Positions 1-5,354 of a stretch of DNA of 5,354 bases are shown in pieces. The notes beneath the pieces were generated by a model. The model made no database searches. It was not told the origin of the DNA and saw only the letters and a list, made by a program, of their open reading frames with translations. Each line of letters opens with the position of its first letter. The first letter of the stretch is position 1. The translations under genes and the position numbers were made by a program. Origin of the DNA: Firmicutes bacterium UBA5454 (GTDB lineage: Bacteria > Bacillota > Clostridia > Caldicoprobacterales > DTU083); the NCBI GenBank assembly GCA_002426555.1, contig DIQU01000060.1, positions 2,770 to 8,123 of the forward strand. The letters are read 5' to 3'.

Positions 1-744
1 GCCAGAATGGCAAGCTCAGAGCATCCAAAAATAGAGATAAAGCCGGATGACCTGATTGTTATTTCTGCAAATGCCATTCCTGGCAACGAAAAAATGGTAT
101 CTAAAATTGTCAATCTGTTATTTAAAAAAGGCGCGAATGTTGTTTATGAAGGTGTCATGTCTACCCATGTATCCGGTCATGCCAGTCAGGAAGAACTGAA
201 ACTGATTCACAGGCTGTTAAAACCCAAGTTTTTTGTTCCGGTTCACGGTGAATATCGTCACTTGATGCAGCATGCCAAACTGGCACAATCCCTAGGCATG
301 CCCAAGGAAAATATTCAGATTGCCGAACTGGGTGATGTGATTGAATTTACTCCAAAAACTTGCAGGGTAAACAGCTCTGTGACTGCAGGCAGGGTGTTGG
401 TCGATGGTTTGGGCATCGGTGATGTGGGCAGCATTGTTTTGCGTGATAGAAAACATCTTTCTCAGGATGGTCTGATGGTGGTTGTCATTACCATGTCCAA
501 GGATAATCACAGCATTATTTCGGGACCTGATATCATTTCCAGAGGCTTTGTATATGTGCGGGAATCCGAAGAGCTTATGGAAGATGCCAAGGATGTTGTA
601 AAAAGAGTTATGGAAGAATGTGAGGACAGGAATATCAGTGATTGGAGTTCCCTCAAACTGCACATACGAGATGCTCTGCGAAACTTCCTGTACGAACGAA
701 CCAAGCGAAAACCTATGATACTGCCGGTAATAATGGAAATATAG
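1..744 (+). CDS. rnj: Ribonuclease J, C-terminal part (5' end outside the window)
   Basis: RNase J is a cytoplasmic metallo-beta-lactamase/beta-CASP nuclease with endonuclease and 5'-to-3' exonuclease activity, central to mRNA decay and rRNA maturation in Firmicutes. The reading frame is open from base 1 (Ala-Arg before the ATG at 7), and that ATG is an internal methionine: family members continue upstream with the metallo-beta-lactamase core. About 247 of the usual ~555 residues are visible. Seen here are the PGNEK segment of the beta-CASP domain, then STHVSGHAS and PVHGEYRH. Their histidines (codons 178-180 and 244-246) lie 22 residues apart, as do the conserved beta-CASP/metal-site histidines of B. 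subtilis RNase J1. The small C-terminal domain follows and ends in the family-typical FLYERTKRKPMILPVIMEI. J1 versus J2 cannot be decided from this half. Confidence 0.96.
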   Translation, partial: ARMASSEHPKIEIKPDDLIVISANAIPGNEKMVSKIVNLLFKKGANVVYEGVMSTHVSGHASQEELKLIHRLLKPKFFVPVHGEYRHLMQHAKLAQSLGMPKENIQIAELGDVIEFTPKTCRVNSSVTAGRVLVDGLGIGDVGSIVLRDRKHLSQDGLMVVVITMSKDNHSIISGPDIISRGFVYVRESEELMEDAKDVVKRVMEECEDRNISDWSSLKLHIRDALRNFLYERTKRKPMILPVIMEI

Positions 745-749
745 AGGTG

Positions 750-778
750 TTGCCAAACGTGTTACAGGGCGTTATAAT
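750..778 (+). promoter_or_regulatory. SigA-type promoter upstream of mltG
   Basis: A -35 element TTGCCA (750-755, five of six consensus bases) and a perfect -10 TATAAT (773-778) are separated by exactly 17 bases. Transcription would start near 785, giving a leader of about 38 bases that contains the mltG ribosome binding site. No rho-independent terminator is visible for the upstream RNase J gene, so read-through from rnj may add to expression. Seen directly; activity is inferred. Confidence 0.8.
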
Positions 779-810
779 ATTAATATCCCAAGTGATGCAA
801 CTTTCCTGTT

Positions 811-817
811 AGGAGGT
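811..817 (+). promoter_or_regulatory. Ribosome binding site of mltG
   Basis: AGGAGGT lies with six bases between AGGAGG and the ATG at 823. This near-perfect Shine-Dalgarno site fixes the mltG start. Confidence 0.9.
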
Positions 818-822
818 ATTCC

Positions 823-2007
823 ATGGCTGATTCAGCTACAGTCAATAGTAAGGAATCGAGACAAACAGAAACTAAAAAAAAGAAAAAATATAGAATGAAA
901 CCGGTGCTTAAAAAAACACTTCGCCAGTTACTCATATTCCTGATTAGTTTGGCCATAGTTGCAGGCTTCTTTGTTATTGCAGTTCGAGAAGTGTATGAAA
1001 GGTATATTAAACCTGTAGATCCTGAAGATCATACTCTGGTTACCATAGAAGTTCCTATGGGTACATCCATAAACGGTATATCTGATATTCTTTATGAGAA
1101 TAACTTAATTAGAAATACCGGTGTATTCAAGCTGGCTGTTGATCTATCGAACAAAACCAATAAAATGCAGGCAGGCAAATATGAGCTTTCCAAGTCGATG
1201 ACCCTGGACGAAATGATTAATGAATTGATGACAGGTCAGGTATCGGTTATTTCAGTTTCTGTCACCATTCGAGAAGGTGATGACATTGAGAAGATGGCAT
1301 CCCGGCTGGTTAATGACTATAAGCTGAAGTTTACAGAAGCACAGTTTATAGCAGAAGCCAAAAAGATTGAAAAATATGAAGCAGATTTTCCATTCCTCCA
1401 GGATATCCCAGAGGAAAGACGAAACCTGGAATTCCCTTTGGAAGGTTATCTTTTTCCGGAAACTTATTATGTTTATGCTGACTCTGATCCAGAACGCATT
1501 ATTCGCACAATGCTGAGAGAATTTGATAATACCATCACTCAGGAAATGCGAAATTCTGCAGAGGATATGGAAATGACAGTAGACGACATGGTAATTTTGG
1601 CTTCTGTTATTCAAAATGAAGCAATAAATGAAGAATTTACCAAGGTATCCGCTGTATTCCATAACCGTTTGAATATTGGCATGCGCTTGGAATCATGCGC
1701 TACAATAAACTATGTACTGGAAGACAAGGAAGTAAATCAAATAACTCTCACCAAGGAAGACATAGATACTGATTCGCCGTATAATACCTATAAAGTGGAT
1801 GGTTTACCCATTGGTCCCATATCCTCACCAGGAGAGGCAGCTATGGCAGCAGTCTTAGACCCATATGTTGAGTATATGGATAAGGAAGAAGGCGAATTCA
1901 TGTTATTTTTTACTCTGATAGACCCTGAAATAGGTTTACATGCATTTAACAGCACCCTGGAAGGTCATAACAAAGACACCCTGAAATACAGTGCTAATTG
2001 GGATTAA
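823..2007 (+). CDS. mltG: Endolytic murein transglycosylase MltG (YceG-like)
   Basis: MltG is a membrane-anchored lytic transglycosylase that cleaves nascent glycan strands inside the chain and is thought to terminate peptidoglycan polymerisation. The 394-residue product has a lysine-rich cytoplasmic tail (1-33), one transmembrane helix at about 34-54 with the rest facing outward, a LysM-like subdomain (about 72-155) and the catalytic YceG domain. Hallmarks are EGYLFPETY (207-215), ILASVIQNEA with the conserved, presumably catalytic Glu266, FHNRLNIGMRLE (279-290) and SPYNTYKVDGLPIGPISSPGEAA (318-340). The usual first Glu of the EKE-type motif is Gln here, which also occurs in family members as far as I recall. 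Length is slightly above the E. coli protein. It has its own promoter and a strong ribosome binding site, and its stop is one base before the U32 gene, so the two are probably cotranscribed. It is the counterpart of B. subtilis yrrL. Confidence 0.95.
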   Translation: MADSATVNSKESRQTETKKKKKYRMKPVLKKTLRQLLIFLISLAIVAGFFVIAVREVYERYIKPVDPEDHTLVTIEVPMGTSINGISDILYENNLIRNTGVFKLAVDLSNKTNKMQAGKYELSKSMTLDEMINELMTGQVSVISVSVTIREGDDIEKMASRLVNDYKLKFTEAQFIAEAKKIEKYEADFPFLQDIPEERRNLEFPLEGYLFPETYYVYADSDPERIIRTMLREFDNTITQEMRNSAEDMEMTVDDMVILASVIQNEAINEEFTKVSAVFHNRLNIGMRLESCATINYVLEDKEVNQITLTKEDIDTDSPYNTYKVDGLPIGPISSPGEAAMAAVLDPYVEYMDKEEGEFMLFFTLIDPEIGLHAFNSTLEGHNKDTLKYSANWD

Positions 2008-2008
2008 T

Positions 2009-3241
2009 ATGAAACAACAGATACCTGAGCTTCTGGCACCTGCCGGAAATCTTGAAAAGTTAAAAATAGCCCTGGCATATGGTGCAGATGCGGTTTATCT
2101 TGGAGGAAGACAATTTGGTCTACGTGCCTATGCGGACAACTTCAGTTTGGAGGATATGAAAGAAGGCATTGACTATGCTCACAAATTGAAGAAAAAGGTT
2201 TATGTTACAATGAATATCTTTGCCCGGAATAATGATTTTGACGGTATGGAAGATTATGTCCATTCATTGAAACAAATCAATGCAGACGCTGTTATATTAT
2301 CCGATCCAGGTATATTGGAGCTCGTAAAAGAGACCGAACCGGAGCTTGAAATTCATCTGAGCACTCAGGCTAACAATACCAACTACCGAAGCGCCATGTT
2401 CTGGCATAAACTTGGAGTTAAGCGGATTATTCTTGCACGTGAACTGAGCTTGGATGAAATTCGGTACATACATGATAATACACCGGATACACTGCAATTA
2501 GAGGCTTTTATCCATGGTGCTATGTGTATGTCATATTCAGGCAGATGCACAATCAGCAATTACCTAAGCGGGCGGGATGCCAATAAAGGTGAATGTACTC
2601 AGCCATGTCGATGGAAATATAACGTAGTGGAGGAAAAAAGACCTGGAGAATATATGCCTGTTATAGAAGATGCGACAGGCACATACCTGTTTAATTCCAA
2701 AGATCTATGTATGTTGAATTACATTCCTCAGTTGTTGCAGGTCGGTTTATCCAGTTTAAAAATAGAAGGCAGGATGAAATCCGCTTATTATGCTGCCAGT
2801 GTAATAGCTCCTTATCGAAAGGAATTGGATACCTTTGTCAAGGATCCCGATGGATATGTTTTTGAACCAAAAAACATGCTTGAGCTTAAGAAAGCCAGCC
2901 ATCGGCCCTTCACTACAGGTTTTTATTTTGGCAAGCTTGAAGCTGAGGGAAGCCAATATGAGGACAGCAGCTATAATAGAACTTATCAATTTGTAGCACA
3001 ATTACTGGAAAATCAACAAGATCAGCTGAGAATTCTTGTAGAACAAAGGAATCATTTTCAAGTGGGAGAGAAATTGGAAATTATGCAGGCAGGAGAAGAT
3101 TTTCTGGATTATGAAGTAAGGGAAATGTATGATGAAGAAATGAACCCCATAAGCACAGCGCCTCATCCGCAACAGAAGATTTATCTGCCATTTTACGGCT
3201 CATTAAAGCCATGGTCACTCTTCAGACGAAAAAACAAATAA
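2009..3241 (+). CDS. trhP: U32-family protein, probable tRNA U34 hydroxylation protein TrhP (YrrO-like)
   Basis: Proteins of this family, long annotated as U32 peptidases, include E. coli TrhP (YegQ) and B. subtilis YrrN/YrrO, which are needed to hydroxylate wobble uridine 34 of tRNA to 5-hydroxyuridine, with prephenate implicated in the reaction. The 410-residue product opens with PELLAPAGNLEKL (6-18) and AYGADAVYLGG (23-33). It carries the full U32 signature from EAFIHGAMC to GRCTIS (166-183). Four cysteines (173, 180, 196, 200; spacing C-x6-C-x15-C-x3-C) are suited to an iron-sulfur cluster, and NSKDLC and SLKIEGRMKS follow. The C-terminal beta-barrel domain ends with EMYDEEMNPISTAPHPQQK (372-390). 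Length matches YrrO (about 420), not the shorter YrrN. The ATG at 2009 is chosen over the in-frame GTG at 1991, which lies inside mltG. Only a weak GGGA (2000-2003) precedes it, so translation is probably coupled to mltG. Family certain; exact tRNA role inferred. Confidence 0.9.
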   Translation: MKQQIPELLAPAGNLEKLKIALAYGADAVYLGGRQFGLRAYADNFSLEDMKEGIDYAHKLKKKVYVTMNIFARNNDFDGMEDYVHSLKQINADAVILSDPGILELVKETEPELEIHLSTQANNTNYRSAMFWHKLGVKRIILARELSLDEIRYIHDNTPDTLQLEAFIHGAMCMSYSGRCTISNYLSGRDANKGECTQPCRWKYNVVEEKRPGEYMPVIEDATGTYLFNSKDLCMLNYIPQLLQVGLSSLKIEGRMKSAYYAASVIAPYRKELDTFVKDPDGYVFEPKNMLELKKASHRPFTTGFYFGKLEAEGSQYEDSSYNRTYQFVAQLLENQQDQLRILVEQRNHFQVGEKLEIMQAGEDFLDYEVREMYDEEMNPISTAPHPQQKIYLPFYGSLKPWSLFRRKNK

Positions 3242-3252
3242 AAGGGTCAGGC

Positions 3253-3280
3253 ACAATTTCATATTAACTTTCATATATTA
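3253..3280 (+). promoter_or_regulatory. Probable SigE/SigK-type sporulation promoter of sigK
   Basis: CATATATTA (3272-3280) fully matches the SigK -10 consensus CATANNNTA. An AC dinucleotide at 3253-3254, exactly 17 bases upstream, fits the minimal SigK -35. The same stretch also fits SigE: GCACAAT (3251-3257, five of seven against KMATATT), a 14-base spacer, then CATATATT (seven of eight against CATACANT). Start of transcription would be near 3287, just ahead of the ribosome binding site. No SigA-type promoter is apparent in the gap. In B. subtilis, sigK is transcribed by SigE RNA polymerase and then by SigK itself, which agrees with this reading. I saw no convincing SpoIIID box. Confidence 0.65.
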
Positions 3281-3297
3281 AAGAGCAAGTGATATAT

Positions 3298-3305
3298 GGA
3301 GGTGA
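3298..3305 (+). promoter_or_regulatory. Ribosome binding site of sigK
   Basis: GGAGGTGA has seven bases between GGAGG and the ATG at 3310. It rules out the in-frame GTG at 3289, which lies upstream of this site. Confidence 0.88.
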
Positions 3306-3309
3306 CATT

Positions 3310-4041
3310 ATGGAAACTATTACCGGAACCTTGTTCATCTTAGCCAAATGCCTTTATGTTCTGGCACATGTCACCGGAAGCAACTCTTTCCCACAACCCC
3401 TTAACCCGGAAGAAGAAGAATACCATCTAAAACGATATGCAGCAGGCTATGAAGAATCTCGAAATATACTAATTGAGCACAATCTCAGATTGGTAGCCCA
3501 TATCGTTAAAAAATATACAAATACCGGCAAAGAGGTAGATGACCTTATTTCAATCGGCACAATCGGTCTTATAAAGGCAATCTCCACGTATGACCTGGAA
3601 AAGAAAACCCGCCTGGCAACCTATGCTGCTCGATGCATAGAAAACGAGATTCTCATGACCATCAGAGCTTCTAAAAAGACAAGAGGAGAAGTATCCCTGC
3701 AGGATCCGATTGGTGTTGATAAAGAAGGAAATGAAATTACATTGATTGATATATTGGGTTCCGATCCCAATACAGTAACAGATCAGGTCGAGCTTAAGCT
3801 GCAGACAAAGAAAATGTACAATATTATGCAGTTGGTCCTGAAAAAAAGAGAACAGATTGTACTGGAGATGCGATATGGACTGACAAATGGTAAAATCAAA
3901 ACCCAGCGCGAAATTGCACAGTTGCTGGGAATTTCTCGATCCTATGTATCCCGGATTGAAAAAAGAGCAATTCTGAAGCTGGCAAAGGCCATGGATCCGG
4001 AATCGAGCCCAGGAGGAACACAATTCCGTGGGCAGGATTAG
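3310..4041 (+). CDS. sigK: RNA polymerase sporulation sigma factor SigK (pro-form, uninterrupted)
   Basis: SigK directs late mother-cell transcription during sporulation, including coat and cortex genes and mother-cell lysis. The 243-residue product starts with a hydrophobic pro-sequence of about 20 residues (METITGTLFILAKCLYVLAH), then SNSFPQPL (24-31), closely resembling B. subtilis pro-SigK. It is presumably membrane-bound until the SpoIVFB protease cuts near residues 19-22. Region 2 spans about 52-123, with IEHNLRLVAHIVKK, DDLISIGTIGLIKAI (77-91) and ATYAARCIENEILM (103-116), which contacts the -10. VSLQDPIGVDKEGNEI (128-143) matches SigK and SigE proteins. Region 4 spans about 170-225 with a helix-turn-helix in TQREIAQLLGISRSYVSRIEKRA (198-220). 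The frame is continuous, so no skin-type element splits the gene. The tail after residue 228 is not family-typical. The upstream promoter suggests sporulation-specific expression. The closest alternative, SigE, is excluded by the FPQPL N-terminus. Confidence 0.95.
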   Translation: METITGTLFILAKCLYVLAHVTGSNSFPQPLNPEEEEYHLKRYAAGYEESRNILIEHNLRLVAHIVKKYTNTGKEVDDLISIGTIGLIKAISTYDLEKKTRLATYAARCIENEILMTIRASKKTRGEVSLQDPIGVDKEGNEITLIDILGSDPNTVTDQVELKLQTKKMYNIMQLVLKKREQIVLEMRYGLTNGKIKTQREIAQLLGISRSYVSRIEKRAILKLAKAMDPESSPGGTQFRGQD

Positions 4042-4083
4042 ACCGGCTGCTTATTTAAAAATTGGGACAAACATACTTATTCA

Positions 4084-4112
4084 TTGACATATACAGCTTA
4101 TTTCTATATTAT
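4084..4112 (+). promoter_or_regulatory. SigA-type promoter upstream of yqeG-aroE
   Basis: A perfect -35 TTGACA (4084-4089) and TATTAT (4107-4112, five of six) are separated by exactly 17 bases in an A+T-rich stretch. Transcription would start near 4119, about 27 bases before the yqeG start. It separates this vegetative pair from the sporulation gene sigK and argues against any yqeG start upstream of it. Confidence 0.8.
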
Positions 4113-4127
4113 ATTAAACATAGAAAT
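4100..4127. repeat. Inverted repeat over the -10 and start site of the yqeG promoter
   Basis: ATTTCTAT (4100-4107) and ATAGAAAT (4120-4127) are perfect 8-base inverted arms around a 12-base centre. The arms flank the -10 element and the expected start of transcription, a position typical of repressor operators. No U-run follows, so it is not a terminator. In DNA this A+T-rich chance occurrence is possible, and no regulator is recognised. Confidence 0.4.
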
Positions 4128-4138
4128 TTATTAAAGCA

Positions 4139-4145
4139 AAGGAAG
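4139..4145 (+). promoter_or_regulatory. Probable ribosome binding site of yqeG
   Basis: AAGGAAG is the only purine-rich Shine-Dalgarno-like site before yqeG. It directly abuts the ATG at 4146, which is too close to be ideal. It is well spaced (AGGA, then eight bases) for a TTG at 4152 and far (17 bases) from the ATG at 4161. Confidence 0.55.
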
Positions 4146-4667
4146 ATGATTTTGCGACAAATGCTGAAACCCCGACAGATGGCAGCTACTATCTACGATA
4201 TCAACTTACAGCCTCTTTGGGATTCCGGCTATCAATATATGATAATTGATGTCGATAATACCATCACAGCATGGAATGATTATCAAGCAAGTGATAAGTT
4301 AATAAATTGGATTACAGAAGTTAAAAAAAAGGGCTTTCGTATTTGTCTGTTATCTAACAATCAGCAAAACAAAGTACAGGAATTTGCTATGGAACTGGGT
4401 GTCATAGCAGCACCCAAAGGAGGCAAGCCTTTCTCTCAAGCGTTTCAAAGTGCTCTAACTGCACTGGGGGCTGACGCAAATAACACGCTGATCATCGGCG
4501 ATCAACTGTTTACCGACATCTTAGGCGGCAATCGAGAAGGCTTGTACAGCATATTGGTAGAACCTATTGACAGAAATGAATTTATAGGAACCCGTGTAGT
4601 CAGAGTTTTGGAAAGTCTCTTTACCGGAAGGAGGTTCATATGGAATTCACACCGGCAGCAAAAGTAG
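4146..4667 (+). CDS. yqeG: YqeG family HAD IIIA-type phosphatase
   Basis: This is a small cytoplasmic HAD-superfamily hydrolase of the YqeG family, presumed to act on a phosphorylated substrate that is not known. The 173-residue product (B. subtilis YqeG is about 172) shows IDVDNT (34-39) with the nucleophile and acid/base aspartates of DxDxT, LLSNN (68-72) as motif II, the lysine of PKGGKP (90-95) as motif III, and IGDQLFTDILGGN (117-129) as motif IV. The N-terminal LKPRQMAATIYDINL matches the family start. The frame is open up to a TTG at 4062, but that extension is rejected because the promoter at 4084-4112 lies inside it and the extra residues are not family-like. True start could be 4146, 4152 (TTG, best ribosome-site spacing) or 4161. 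Its 3' end overlaps aroE by 28 bases and contains the aroE ribosome binding site, so the two are cotranscribed. Confidence 0.92.
   Translation: MILRQMLKPRQMAATIYDINLQPLWDSGYQYMIIDVDNTITAWNDYQASDKLINWITEVKKKGFRICLLSNNQQNKVQEFAMELGVIAAPKGGKPFSQAFQSALTALGADANNTLIIGDQLFTDILGGNREGLYSILVEPIDRNEFIGTRVVRVLESLFTGRRFIWNSHRQQK
4628..4635 (+). promoter_or_regulatory. Ribosome binding site of aroE, inside yqeG
   Basis: AAGGAGGT has five bases between GGAGG and the ATG at 4640. It is a near-perfect site lying within the last codons of yqeG and fixes the aroE start. Confidence 0.9.
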
Positions 4668-5337
4668 TCGGTCTTATGGGGCATCCGGTAGCTCACAGTC
4701 TTTCTCCTGCGCTGCACAATCGTTTATATTCATCATTAGGAATTGATATGGTATACCATGCATTTGATGTCAATCCAACTCAAGTTGAAGAGGCGGTAAA
4801 GGGTTTCAGTGCTCTTGGATTTAAAGGATTTAACGTTACGGTTCCCCATAAGGAAGCTGTATTTGAGATAATTGAACATATAGATAGTGACGCTCAGGCT
4901 ATTGGAGCTATCAATACAGTAAAGATAGATAAAGGAAAGCTAATCGGCTATAATACCGATGGACAGGGCTTTCTTCTATCCTTAAGCCAGTCAGGATTTT
5001 CTGTTTATGGTACTAAAGTGGTCATCTTGGGGGCTGGTGGGTCAGCCAGGGCTATTGGTGTTGCAACAGCAGGAGAAAAGCCCGAATCCATCACCCTTGT
5101 CAACCGAACCCTTCAAAGGGCGGAGGCCTTGGCGGATATCATAAACAATTATAAGAACCAGAAGTTAGTTAGGGCAGCCGAGGTGATTCCCAATGATGCT
5201 GATATAATTATTAACACCACTCCTTTGGGAATGTGGCCGGAAACCGAAGGGAATCCGCTACAGGGGTATACATTAAACAAGGACACCTTTGTTTGCGACA
5301 TTGTATACAATCCCAGGGAAACCGCGATGCTGCAATA
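4640..5337 (+). CDS. aroE: Shikimate dehydrogenase (NADP+), 3' end cut by the contig end
   Basis: AroE reduces 3-dehydroshikimate to shikimate with NADPH, the fourth step of the shikimate pathway towards chorismate and aromatic amino acids, in the cytoplasm. Seen in order: GLMGHPVAHSLSP (11-23) with the shikimate-binding serines 20 and 22, FNVTVPHK (64-71) with catalytic Lys71, AIGAINT (87-93), NTDG (105-108) with catalytic Asp107, the glycine-rich dinucleotide loop GAGGSARA (131-138), NRTLQRAE (155-162) with the basic residue expected for NADP, NTTPLGMWP (192-200) and DIVYNPRET (220-228). About 232 residues are present against the usual 270-290. The missing end should carry the G-x-x-M-L-x-x-Q-A motif. 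The TAA at 5336-5338 is not a real stop: its last base is the first base of a sequencing adapter. This is therefore an assembly truncation and not a pseudogene. Confidence 0.95.
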
Positions 5338-5354
5338 AGATCGGAAGAGCGTCG
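5338..5354. other. Illumina TruSeq adapter remnant at the contig end
   Basis: The final 17 bases, AGATCGGAAGAGCGTCG, are identical to the start of the standard Illumina TruSeq read-through adapter. They follow directly on conserved aroE coding sequence and end exactly at the end of the window. They are library-preparation sequence left untrimmed, not genomic DNA. Confidence 0.95.

Noticed and set aside
292..756. Antisense open frame of about 154 codons opposite rnj
   Set aside because: It is a frame shadow of the strongly conserved RNase J coding sequence, with no family resemblance.
777..786. ATATTAATAT palindrome just after the mltG -10 element
   Set aside because: It is short, pure A/T and overlaps the promoter hexamer, so it is readily explained by chance.
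1252..1662. Antisense open frame of about 136 codons opposite mltG
   Set aside because: It is a shadow of mltG; its composition is unlike a real protein (many Cys, Phe and His) and it shows no recognisable domain.
3550..4023. Antisense open frame of about 157 codons opposite sigK
   Set aside because: It is a shadow of sigK, rich in Cys and His from reverse-complement codons, and covers conserved sigma regions.
3998..4033. Possible hairpin at the 3' end of sigK (CGGAAT with ATTCCG, or GCCC with GGGC)
   Set aside because: It lies within the coding region, has a long loop or alternative pairings, and is not followed by a T-run, so it is not a credible rho-independent terminator.
4012..4087. 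Small ORF from a GTG at 4028 preceded by GGAGG at 4012, about 19 codons, ending in TGA
   Set aside because: Spacing from GGAGG to the start is long (11 bases), it begins inside sigK, and the peptide has no recognisable features.
4640..5338. aroE as a naturally truncated gene or pseudogene
   Set aside because: The shortening coincides exactly with adapter sequence at the contig end, and all motifs up to that point are intact.

Overview
This is core chromosome of a low-GC, endospore-forming Firmicute, most likely in class Clostridia. The evidence is an intact sporulation sigma factor K, an RNase J, strong purine-rich Shine-Dalgarno sites and canonical SigA promoters. Genus cannot be fixed from this stretch. 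All genes are on the + strand and tightly packed, and no gene-free stretch exceeds about 105 bases. I see no mobile element, CRISPR array, tRNA or rRNA.

Layout: (1) 1-744 is the C-terminal half of ribonuclease J, cut by the left edge. (2) 745-822 is a short intergenic region with a near-perfect SigA promoter for the next unit. (3) 823-3241 is a two-gene unit: mltG, an endolytic peptidoglycan transglycosylase, followed one base after its stop by a U32-family protein of the tRNA-hydroxylation (TrhP/YrrO) type. (4) 3242-3309 carries a promoter that fits the SigE and SigK consensus sequences, followed by sigK (3310-4041), unsplit and with a pro-sequence. (5) 4042-4145 carries a second near-perfect SigA promoter with an inverted repeat over its -10 region. 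It drives yqeG, a HAD phosphatase, and the overlapping aroE, shikimate dehydrogenase. (6) The last 17 bases match the Illumina TruSeq adapter. aroE is therefore cut by the contig end and its apparent stop codon is artificial.

The mltG-U32 pair resembles the yrrL-yrrM-yrrN-yrrO neighbourhood of Bacillus subtilis, but the methyltransferase yrrM (trmR) and the small paralogue yrrN are absent here. The promoter pattern suggests three regulatory blocks: vegetative mltG-U32, mother-cell-specific sigK, and vegetative yqeG-aroE. I found no convincing undescribed system. The observations most worth checking are the adapter-made aroE stop, the SigE/SigK-type promoter of sigK, the start-site correction for yqeG, and the missing trmR.
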